Source: Bacilli bacterium (lineage in GTDB: Bacteria; Bacillota_I; Bacilli_A; RF39; UBA660). From it: 5,885 bases of DNA. The translations under genes and the position numbers were made by a program. Below are positions 1 through 5,885 of the stretch, piece after piece; within the stretch, counting starts at the first letter, position 1; each line of letters begins with the position of its first letter. The stretch covers positions 1 through 5,885 of the forward strand of contig JAQUDY010000069.1 in assembly GCA_028685445.1 (NCBI GenBank), read 5' to 3'. The notes under the pieces were generated by a model. That model was given only the letters and a program-made list of their open reading frames with translations, was not told the DNA's origin and did not search any database.

Positions 1-51
1 TAAATGTTATAACAATGAAATTTCTACATATTAAAAGATGCAGAAAGTGAA

Positions 52-1701
52 ATGATCAACTTACATCACCCATATGTAGGAACAGAACATTTATTATTAT
101 CACTTCTGAAAAAAGAAAAAGTAAAAAAACTATGTTACAAACATAGTTTAACTTATACTAATTTTAGAACAAGCTTGATAAATATAATAGGAATGGCTAG
201 TGAAAAAAGTGAAATAATATTATATACTCCACTATTAAAATTAATTTTAGAGAAAGCCAATAATAAGGCATCAGATGCTAAACAAAATTTAGATGAAATT
301 TATTTGTTATCAACACTATTTAGCGAAACAGATGGAATAGCAATAAGAGTCATTGATAATATGGGAATAGATATAAAAAACATCACTCAAGAATTAAACA
401 AAACTATGTTTTCAACTGATTTAGGAATAAATCTAAATGAAAAGCAATCTGATGATAAGATTGTTTTAAGAGAACAAGAGTTAGAAGAGATTATGCAAGT
501 ATTATTAAGGAGAAATAAAAATAATCCATTATTAATAGGAAAAGCAGGAGTAGGCAAAACTGCAATTGTTGAAGAACTTGCTAGAAGAATAAAAAAAGAG
601 AAAGTTCCTAAAAGTTTACTAAACAAACAAATTATTTTAATAAATACTGCTTCATTAATAGCAGGTACTAAATATAGAGGAGAGTTTGAAGAAAGAGTTA
701 ATAATTTAATTAAGGATGTTATTAACCATAAGAATATAATTTTATTCATTGATGAGATTCACAATATAGTTAAGACTGGAGCATCAGATGGCTCAATTGA
801 TGCAGCCAATATTTTAAAACCATACTTAGCAAGAGGTGATATCTCTGTTATTGGCGCAACTACTATATCTGAGTATAATGAATATATAAAAAAGGATTCT
901 GCTTTAAATAGAAGATTTGCTCCAATTACTATAAATGAACCATCTTTAGAAAATATGGATCATATATTAGAAAAAGTAAAGTTCACATACGAAAAACATT
1001 ATAATCTTAAAATACCAAGTAAAACAATAAAATATTTAATAAAAGAATGTGATAAATATCTACCTTATATGTATAACCCGGATAAGTGTATAGACATCTT
1101 AGATACTAGTTGTTCTAAAATTACTTTAAATAATTATCAAAAAGATAATACTGAAAAAATTGTGACAAAAGATGATATTAAAGAAATAATTTCTCTAAGA
1201 ACAAATCTAAATGTTTTTGATAAGACAAAGTTAGAAATATTAAAAAAACAATTATTAGAAAAATATAATGAACAAATTGTTAAAAATATTATTAATATAA
1301 TCGCAGATAATAAAAAGAACAAACATATGGTATTAAACGGAGGAGAAAACAAATATAAAGCAGAAATCATTAATAGAGCAGCCGCTTATTTAAACATACA
1401 CTTAATAAATATTGACTGTGAAGATTATAACGATGAATATAGCTTAAATAAACTATTAGCAAATAATTATTTTTATGATAAAATATCAGAGTTTCCATTT
1501 TCTATTATTCTTTTTAATAATTACAATAATGCTTGTAAAATTTTGCGTAATTTAGTAAATACAATGATAAATAACGGTTATATTTCAAATAATCAAAATG
1601 AGAAAATAATGTTACATAATACTATAGTATTTCTTTTAGATAATGAAAACAAAAGTGAAATCGGTTTTAAAAAACATAAAAAACTTTTATTTACAAGATA
1701 A
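52..1701 (+). CDS. ClpC-like AAA+ protease ATP-binding subunit, short form with degenerate D2
   Basis: Predicted cytoplasmic Hsp100/Clp unfoldase subunit; family members unfold substrates and feed them to ClpP. Seen: a Clp N-domain (residues 1-115, YVGTEHLLLSLL near the start), then a complete D1 module. D1 has Walker A GKAGVGKT (163-170), pore-loop AGTKYRGEFEER (204-215), Walker B LFIDE (231-235), sensor-1 GATT (268-271), arginine-finger LNRRF (285-289) and NPDKCIDILD (342-351). The coiled-coil M-domain of ClpC is absent. Residues about 390-549 align with D2, but Walker A has become GGENKYKA (430-437), Walker B Asp-Glu has become Asn-Asn (489-490), and the GYVG pore loop is gone. The protein ends soon after IGF (537-539), so the D2 arginine finger, sensor 2 and small domain are missing. 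It has 549 residues against about 810 for ClpC. ATG 52 is the only ordinary start, has a weak ribosome site, and cuts into N-domain helix 1. cysS follows after 31 bp. Family assignment is firm; activity is uncertain, and it could be a decaying clpC. Confidence 0.85.
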   Translation: MINLHHPYVGTEHLLLSLLKKEKVKKLCYKHSLTYTNFRTSLINIIGMASEKSEIILYTPLLKLILEKANNKASDAKQNLDEIYLLSTLFSETDGIAIRVIDNMGIDIKNITQELNKTMFSTDLGINLNEKQSDDKIVLREQELEEIMQVLLRRNKNNPLLIGKAGVGKTAIVEELARRIKKEKVPKSLLNKQIILINTASLIAGTKYRGEFEERVNNLIKDVINHKNIILFIDEIHNIVKTGASDGSIDAANILKPYLARGDISVIGATTISEYNEYIKKDSALNRRFAPITINEPSLENMDHILEKVKFTYEKHYNLKIPSKTIKYLIKECDKYLPYMYNPDKCIDILDTSCSKITLNNYQKDNTEKIVTKDDIKEIISLRTNLNVFDKTKLEILKKQLLEKYNEQIVKNIINIIADNKKNKHMVLNGGENKYKAEIINRAAAYLNIHLINIDCEDYNDEYSLNKLLANNYFYDKISEFPFSIILFNNYNNACKILRNLVNTMINNGYISNNQNEKIMLHNTIVFLLDNENKSEIGFKKHKKLLFTR

Positions 1702-1720
1702 AAATGTTAAAATAAATAAA

Positions 1721-1727
1721 CGGAGGT
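1721..1727 (+). promoter_or_regulatory. Ribosome binding site of cysS
   Basis: CGGAGGT lies six bases upstream of ATG 1733 and fixes that start. The whole 31-bp gap after the clp-like gene holds only this site and an A/T tract. There is no room for a T-box leader, which many Bacillota use to control cysS, and no convincing internal promoter, so cysS probably depends on read-through from the gene before it. Confidence 0.85.
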
Positions 1728-1732
1728 AAATT

Positions 1733-3127
1733 ATGAAGTTATATAACACACTATCAAGGAAAATAGAAGATTTTATTCCTAATGAAGAAGGTAAGGTTAA
1801 ATTTTATACTTGTGGTCCAACTGTTTACAGTGATGCTCATATAGGAAATATTCGAAGTTATATAGGTCATGATATTTTAGATAAAACTTTAAGATATATC
1901 GGTTATGATGTAACAAGAATAATGAATATTACTGATGTAGGTCATCTAACTAGTGATTCTGATTACGGTGATGATAAAATGGTAGAAAGCGCTAAAAAAG
2001 AAAATAAAAACGTTATGGATATAGCTGGCTATTATACTGATAGATTTTTCATAGACTTTGATTTAGTTAATAACAAAGTTCCGGAGATAGTTTCTCCTGC
2101 AACTAGCCATATAGATGATTATATAAAAATAATAACAAAATTGATTGAAAAAGGTTATGCTTATGAGTCTGGTGGTAATATATATTTTGATACATCTAAA
2201 TTAACAGAATACTATCAACTAACAAACCATAAAGAAGAAGAAATGTTAATAGGGGCTAGAGAAGGTGTAGACAAGGACTCTAATAAGAAGAATCAAGCAG
2301 ACTTTGTTTTATGGTTTACTAAGTCAAAGTTTGATAGTCAAGAATTAAAATGGGAATCACCTTGGGGGATGGGTTATCCTGGGTGGCATATTGAATGCTC
2401 TGGAATTTGTATCCATCATGGTGGTGAATATATAGATATCCATGGTGGTGGAGTAGATAATATATTTCCTCACCATACAAATGAAATTGCTCAAAGTGAG
2501 GCCTACTTAGGACATAAGTGGTGTAACTATTGGTTTCATAATGAACATTTAATGGATGAAACAGGTAAAATGAGTAAAAGTGATGGAGCCACTTTAACAG
2601 TTAGTAAATTAAAAGAAAAAGGTTATGACCCTTTAAGCTACAGATTTATGTGTTTAAATAGTCATTATCGTAAGCAGTTAGTATTTAATTATACTATTTC
2701 AAACAGTTCTGAACAAACATATAAAAAATTAAAAAATAGAATTTCTCTTATTAAAGATGATGGTGAATTAGATGAAGATGCTTTTGCATTTTATAATAAA
2801 AAATTTATTACTCATTTAGAAGCTGATTTAAACACTGCTAACGCGATGACGTTAATATATGATTTATTAAAAAATGAATTAATAAATGGTCATACAAAAT
2901 TAGAATTAATTAAAAGTTTTGATAAAGTATTAAGTCTTGATTTACTAAAAAAAGAAGAATTAAGAGAAGACCATGATGATATTATAGCTTTAATAAAATC
3001 AAGAAATAACGCTAAGAAAAGAAAAGACTTTGAATTAGCAGATTCAATAAGAGATGAATTATCAGAAAAAGGGATAGTTTTACTAGATACAAGAGAAGGC
3101 ACAACATATAAAGTAGTAGGTGAATAA
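1733..3127 (+). CDS. cysS: Cysteinyl-tRNA synthetase
   Basis: Class I aminoacyl-tRNA synthetase that activates cysteine with ATP and charges tRNA-Cys in the cytoplasm. Seen: TCGPTVYSDAHIGNIR near the N-terminus, with the HIGH-type signature HIGN at 36-39. By alignment with the E. coli enzyme the zinc ligands are Cys27, Cys222 (WHIECSG), His247 and Glu251 (FPHHTNE). KMSKS is at 279-283. The tRNA-binding helical region contains DLNTANAM (365-372), and the C-terminal anticodon-recognition end is RDELSEKGIVLLDTREGTTYK-like (440-460). Its 464 residues match the usual 460-470. After NITDV it carries about ten extra residues (GHLTSDSDYG, 70-79) relative to E. coli CysS. The KMSKS loop continues as DGATLTV rather than LGN. 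Both suggest a separate CysS lineage, not a defect. The start is set by the GGAGG site. The stop codon is one base before the next gene's ATG. Clp-cysS proximity recalls the clpC...cysS region of Bacilli. Confidence 0.97.
   Translation: MKLYNTLSRKIEDFIPNEEGKVKFYTCGPTVYSDAHIGNIRSYIGHDILDKTLRYIGYDVTRIMNITDVGHLTSDSDYGDDKMVESAKKENKNVMDIAGYYTDRFFIDFDLVNNKVPEIVSPATSHIDDYIKIITKLIEKGYAYESGGNIYFDTSKLTEYYQLTNHKEEEMLIGAREGVDKDSNKKNQADFVLWFTKSKFDSQELKWESPWGMGYPGWHIECSGICIHHGGEYIDIHGGGVDNIFPHHTNEIAQSEAYLGHKWCNYWFHNEHLMDETGKMSKSDGATLTVSKLKEKGYDPLSYRFMCLNSHYRKQLVFNYTISNSSEQTYKKLKNRISLIKDDGELDEDAFAFYNKKFITHLEADLNTANAMTLIYDLLKNELINGHTKLELIKSFDKVLSLDLLKKEELREDHDDIIALIKSRNNAKKRKDFELADSIRDELSEKGIVLLDTREGTTYKVVGE
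3118..3123 (+). promoter_or_regulatory. Ribosome binding site of the zinc peptidase, inside the end of cysS
   Basis: AGGTGA lies five bases before ATG 3129 and is encoded by the last codons of cysS. It favours ATG 3129 over the upstream in-frame GTG 3120, which sits inside this motif. ATG 3138 is too far away. The arrangement suggests translational coupling to cysS. Confidence 0.75.
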
Positions 3128-3128
3128 T

Positions 3129-3800
3129 ATGGAAAACATGATTTTATTTTTATTAATAATAGCAATACCAGCAGCTGCCCAATTATATGTTACATTAACA
3201 TATAATAAATATTTAAAAACTAGTAGTCAAAGTAAAAATACAGGATATGATATTGCTAAAAAAATTTTAGAGAACAACGGTTTAAAAGATATGTATATTG
3301 TAGAGACAAAAGGTACAATGAGTGATCATTATGATTCGGCGCGTAAAACTATTAGGTTATCTACAGAAGTTTACAAAAAAAATAGTATTGCTTCTATAGC
3401 AATATCAGCACATGAATGTGGTCATGCTATTCAAGATAAAGAAGGATATAGCTTTATGAAAATTAGGAGCTTTATTTTTCCACTTGTAAATTTGGGAACT
3501 AAACTAGCGTATACTATTTTATTAATTGGTTTTATATTCTCTATACTTGATTTAGTTTGGGTTGGAATAGCATTAGTTTCTCTTGGATTAATTTTACAAC
3601 TTATAACTTTACCAGTAGAATTTAATGCCAGTAAAAGAGCTAAAGAAGAAATAACAAAATATAATTTAGTAAATCCTGAAGAATATGAGGGAGTTAATAG
3701 AATGTTAAATGCAGCAGCATTAACATATGTTGCTGGAGTGTTAGCTAGTGCATTAGAGATATTAAGATTAGTTTTAATTTTTGCTAGTAAAAGAGATTAA
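3129..3800 (+). CDS. yugP: YugP-family membrane zinc metallopeptidase
   Basis: Predicted integral-membrane metalloprotease of the YugP / Zn_peptidase_2 family; physiological substrates are poorly known. Seen, numbering from ATG 3129 (223 residues, close to the family's usual 220-230): an N-terminal membrane segment (about 3-22), then the family signature MSDHYDSARKTIRLSTEVY (64-82). The zinc site is HECGH (95-99), with His95 and His99 as ligands and Glu96 as catalytic base. The likely third ligand is Glu164 in LPVEFNASKRA (161-171), as known for the family. Further hydrophobic segments lie at about 116-137, 139-161 and 195-219. The start is chosen because AGGTGA is five bases upstream; a GTG nine bases earlier would overlap cysS. 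Only one base separates it from cysS, so it is the last gene of the block, followed directly by a terminator. The link to cysS looks like simple operon packing. Family assignment is strong, role unknown; the gene symbol is by homology. Confidence 0.92.
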   Translation: MENMILFLLIIAIPAAAQLYVTLTYNKYLKTSSQSKNTGYDIAKKILENNGLKDMYIVETKGTMSDHYDSARKTIRLSTEVYKKNSIASIAISAHECGHAIQDKEGYSFMKIRSFIFPLVNLGTKLAYTILLIGFIFSILDLVWVGIALVSLGLILQLITLPVEFNASKRAKEEITKYNLVNPEEYEGVNRMLNAAALTYVAGVLASALEILRLVLIFASKRD

Positions 3801-3803
3801 TAA

Positions 3804-3840
3804 AAAAAATAAAGAAGTGAGTAAAACTTCTTTATTTTTT
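3804..3840. terminator. Bidirectional intrinsic terminator shared by the convergent units
   Basis: A perfect 15-bp inverted repeat (left arm 3804-3818, right arm 3826-3840) encloses the seven-base loop GAGTAAA. The inner stem is AAAGAAGT / ACTTCTTT. The outer stem is A-rich on the left and T-rich on the right, giving a U-tract after the hairpin in both directions. It can therefore end the rightward clp-cysS-yugP transcript and the leftward uvrB transcript. The right arm includes the uvrB stop codon (3832-3834) and its last two Lys codons. The stem is short in G+C, so strength is uncertain. Confidence 0.85.
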
Positions 3841-5781
3841 GTTGCTTTTAAATTCGAAAAGTATATCTCTTAATTCCATAGCTCTTTCGAAATCAAGATC
3901 CTTTGCTGCTTTTTTCATTTCTCTTTCAATACTTAACATTAATTCTTTCGTTTCTTTTTTAGATAAAGTATCTTTATTTTCATCAGATACTTCGTTCGAA
4001 ATTAAGTCTCTAATATCTTTAATAATAGTTTTTGGTATTATGTTATTTTTTTTATTATATTCATCTTGAATTTTTCTTCTTCTTTCAGTTTCTTTAATCG
4101 CATTATTCATAGCATCACTTATTGAGTCTGCATACATAATAACATGCCCTTTTTCATTTCTTGCGGCTCTTCCTATAGTTTGGATTAAACTTCGTTCACT
4201 TCTTAAAAATCCTTGTTTATCTGCGTCCATGATGGCAATTAAACTTACTTCTGGAATATCTAATCCTTCTCTTAATAAGTTTATACCTACTACACAGTCA
4301 TATTTTCCTAATCTTAAATCCCTAATGATTTTTAATCTATCAAATGTTTTAACTTCACTATGTAAATATGCTACTTTCATATTTAAGTTTTGTAAGTAAT
4401 TAGTTAACTCTTCAGCCATTCTTATTGTTAAGGTAGTTATTAAAACTCTTTCATTTAATTTTATTCTCTCTTTGATTTCGTGAATTAAATCATCTATTTG
4501 ACCTTCAGTTTTTTTGATTTCAATAGTAGGATCTAATAATCCTGTAGGTCTAATTATACTTTCTATTGTCTTATGATTAACTAAATCTAATTCATATTCA
4601 CTTGGAGTGGCTGAGACATATATTACTTGATTTATTTTTTCGTTAAACTCTTCAAATTTTAGCGGGCGGTTATCAAGAGCACTAGGCAATCTAAAACCAT
4701 AATCAACTAAAGTTTGTTTTCTAGCTCTATCTCCATTATACATTGCTCTAACTTGAGGCAGAGTGACATGAGATTCATCTATTACTAGTAAATAATCATC
4801 TCCAAAAAAGTCCATTAAAGTACTAGGAGTTTCCCCTTCATCGCGGAGTGCTAAGTGTCTAGCATAATTTTCTACACCATTACAAAAACCTGTTTCTTTT
4901 AACATTTCAATGTCATATTTAACTCTTTCTTTAAGACGCTGCATTTCTATTAATTTATCATTTTCTTTAAAATATTCTAACCTTTCATCAGCTTCTTTTT
5001 CTATTCGTTTTATTGCTTCTAACATTTTTTCATCACTTGTAACAAAGTGACTAGCCGGATGAATGCTCATATTTTTTATATTTTGAATAATAGTGCCAGT
5101 TAAAATATTAAATTCGCTAATTCTATCAACGATATTACCAAAAAGTTCTACTCTAATTCCGTTTTTTCTTTCGCTAGCGGGAACGATATCAATAATATCT
5201 CCATTTACTCTAAAAGTTCCTCTATGAAAATCAAGTTGACTTCTTTCATAGGTCATTGATACTAGTTTATCTATAATTATATTTCTGGAAATTTTATCAC
5301 CAAGTGATAATACAAGCATATTATTTTTATACTCATCTGGTTCTCCAATGCCATAAATACACGAAACAGATGCAACTACTATAACATCTTTATTATTAAC
5401 AAGAGCACTTGTTGCTCCATGTCTAAGTTCATCTATTTCATCATTAACACTAGAATCTTTTTCGATATAAGTATCACTAGAAGGAACATACGCCTCAGGT
5501 TGATAATAGTCATAATAAGAAACAAAATACTCAACTCTATTATTGGGAAATAATTCTTTAAATTCAGAATAAAGTTGTCCAGCTAATGTTTTATTATGAG
5601 CTAGTATTAAAGTTGGTTTTCCTATTTTTTCAATAACATTAGCTATTGTGAAAGTTTTACCTGTTCCAGTAGCACCTAATAAAACTTGATGCTTATTATT
5701 CTCTTTCAAACTTTTTATTAATTCTTTTATTGCTTTAGGTTGATCTCCACTTGGAGTGAAGTTTGATTGTAGTTTAAACAT
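3832..5781 (-). CDS. uvrB: UvrABC system protein B (excinuclease ABC subunit B)
   Basis: Damage-verifying helicase-like subunit of bacterial nucleotide excision repair. UvrA loads it on DNA, and it then recruits UvrC for dual incision. Seen: Walker A GATGTGKT (36-43); the beta-hairpin that clamps [15 protein letters not shown] (89-100); Walker B / motif II DESH (335-338); VSATP (389-393); LHSEVKT (473-479); [11 protein letters not shown] (502-512); motif [11 protein letters not shown] (534-542). The C-terminal UVR domain that contacts UvrC and UvrA is at about 614-646 ([12 protein letters not shown]). Its 649 residues are near the usual 650-670 and all motifs look intact. The start is supported by AGGAGG five bases upstream. 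It stands alone: a converging gene follows it, so uvrA is not directly downstream as in many Bacillota. I see no LexA/DinR-type box (GAAC...GTTC) in the 104 bp upstream. Confidence 0.98.
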   Translation of the reverse strand: MFKLQSNFTPSGDQPKAIKELIKSLKENNKHQVLLGATGTGKTFTIANVIEKIGKPTLILAHNKTLAGQLYSEFKELFPNNRVEYFVSYYDYYQPEAYVPSSDTYIEKDSSVNDEIDELRHGATSALVNNKDVIVVASVSCIYGIGEPDEYKNNMLVLSLGDKISRNIIIDKLVSMTYERSQLDFHRGTFRVNGDIIDIVPASERKNGIRVELFGNIVDRISEFNILTGTIIQNIKNMSIHPASHFVTSDEKMLEAIKRIEKEADERLEYFKENDKLIEMQRLKERVKYDIEMLKETGFCNGVENYARHLALRDEGETPSTLMDFFGDDYLLVIDESHVTLPQVRAMYNGDRARKQTLVDYGFRLPSALDNRPLKFEEFNEKINQVIYVSATPSEYELDLVNHKTIESIIRPTGLLDPTIEIKKTEGQIDDLIHEIKERIKLNERVLITTLTIRMAEELTNYLQNLNMKVAYLHSEVKTFDRLKIIRDLRLGKYDCVVGINLLREGLDIPEVSLIAIMDADKQGFLRSERSLIQTIGRAARNEKGHVIMYADSISDAMNNAIKETERRRKIQDEYNKKNNIIPKTIIKDIRDLISNEVSDENKDTLSKKETKELMLSIEREMKKAAKDLDFERAMELRDILFEFKSNKK

Positions 5782-5786
5782 AAGTG

Positions 5787-5792
5787 CCTCCT
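5787..5792 (-). promoter_or_regulatory. Ribosome binding site of uvrB
   Basis: On the minus strand this reads AGGAGG, a full match to the anti-Shine-Dalgarno sequence, five bases before the uvrB ATG (5781-5779). It fixes the start codon. Confidence 0.9.
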
Positions 5793-5799
5793 AGGTAAT

Positions 5800-5805
5800 A
5801 TTATA
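5800..5805 (-). promoter_or_regulatory. Probable -10 box of the uvrB promoter
   Basis: A consensus TATAAT lies 18 bases from the uvrB start codon on the minus strand, preceded by TAGTG. No good -35 is present at normal spacing: the best position (about 5824-5829) is a T-run that belongs to the neighbouring hairpin. If used, transcription would start near 5793-5794, almost touching the ribosome binding site. In such AT-rich DNA a chance TATAAT is quite possible. Confidence 0.5.
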
Positions 5806-5820
5806 CACTATTTATCGGAA

Positions 5821-5856
5821 ACTAAAAAACAAGATTGTCTTTAATCTTGTTTTAGT
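5821..5856 (-). terminator. Hairpin upstream of uvrB: terminator of an unseen leftward gene, or leader attenuator
   Basis: An 11-bp perfect stem (5826-5836 with 5843-5853, AAAACAAGATT / AATCTTGTTTT) has the six-base loop GTCTTT. The stem can extend by three more pairs (5821-5823 with 5854-5856) past two unpaired A residues. On the minus strand it runs straight into TTTTTT, as an intrinsic terminator would; on the plus strand only TTTT follows. The simplest reading is the end of a leftward gene beyond the window. A leader attenuator of uvrB is possible if transcription begins further right. Confidence 0.65.
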
Positions 5857-5885
5857 GATTTTCTATATAAAAAGCATAATATTCA

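Noticed and set aside
387..749. Minus-strand open frame of 120 codons inside the clp-like gene
   Set aside because: It is antisense to the conserved N-domain/D1 coding sequence, has Ser/Leu/Ile-rich low-complexity composition typical of antisense AT-rich DNA, and no ribosome site or family motif.
1137..1370. Minus-strand open frame of 77 codons, hydrophobic, opposite the D2-like segment
   Set aside because: The hydrophobicity comes from reading Lys/Asn-rich codons backwards; no start signals or recognisable motif.
1690..1718. Possible cysS promoter (TTTACA at 1690-1695)
   Set aside because: At 17-bp spacing the -10 is TAAATA (poor), and the better TAAAAT is only 12 bases away. Transcription would also start on top of the ribosome site.
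1702..1732. T-box or other riboswitch before cysS
   Set aside because: Only 31 bases are available between the genes and they form no structure; a T-box leader needs far more sequence.
2890..3165. Minus-strand open frame of 91 codons opposite the end of cysS
   Set aside because: Antisense to the conserved CysS C-terminus, with no independent support.
3839..4069. Plus-strand open frame of 76 codons opposite the uvrB UVR domain
   Set aside because: It is the mirror of a conserved uvrB domain and starts inside the terminator arm; Ser/Leu/Phe bias is as expected for a shadow frame.
52..5781. Mycoplasma-type genetic code (UGA = Trp)
   Set aside because: The tryptophans checked in cysS and the peptidase are TGG and no in-frame TGA occurs in the four genes, so the standard code suffices.

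Overview
The window comes from a very AT-rich bacterial genome (roughly a quarter to 30 % G+C by eye). The four proteins resemble those of low-GC Bacillota or related uncultured Bacilli / Mycoplasmatota-like lineages. All four genes end in TAA. Every tryptophan I checked is TGG and there is no in-frame TGA, so the standard bacterial code fits and the UGA=Trp code of Mycoplasma does not. I cannot name a species; an uncultured gut-type Bacilli relative is my inference.

Layout: a rightward block of three genes fills positions 52-3800. It holds a short, unusual ClpC-like AAA+ unfoldase subunit, then cysS (cysteinyl-tRNA synthetase), then a YugP-family membrane zinc metallopeptidase. The gaps are 31 bp and 1 bp, so the three are probably co-transcribed from a promoter left of the window. 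A leftward uvrB (excision-repair helicase) occupies 3832-5781 and converges on the block. The two transcription units share one bidirectional terminator hairpin that runs into the uvrB stop codon. Right of uvrB are its ribosome binding site, a good -10 box, and a second hairpin that is either the terminator of an unseen leftward gene or a leader attenuator. No stretch over 300 bp lacks a gene. I saw no RNA gene, mobile element, CRISPR array or prophage.

Function: three genes are housekeeping (cysteine tRNA charging, membrane proteolysis, DNA repair) and look intact. The first gene deserves a second look. It keeps a ClpC-type N-domain and a fully motif-competent first ATPase ring (D1). It lacks the M-domain, and its second ATPase module (D2) has lost the Walker A and Walker B signatures. 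The protein stops about ten residues after an Ile-Gly-Phe tripeptide that matches the ClpP-docking motif. Its 5' end also looks damaged: Clp-N homology continues upstream of the only usable ATG but is out of frame with a plausible original start. It is either a specialised single-motor Clp adaptor/unfoldase or a clpC copy in decay.
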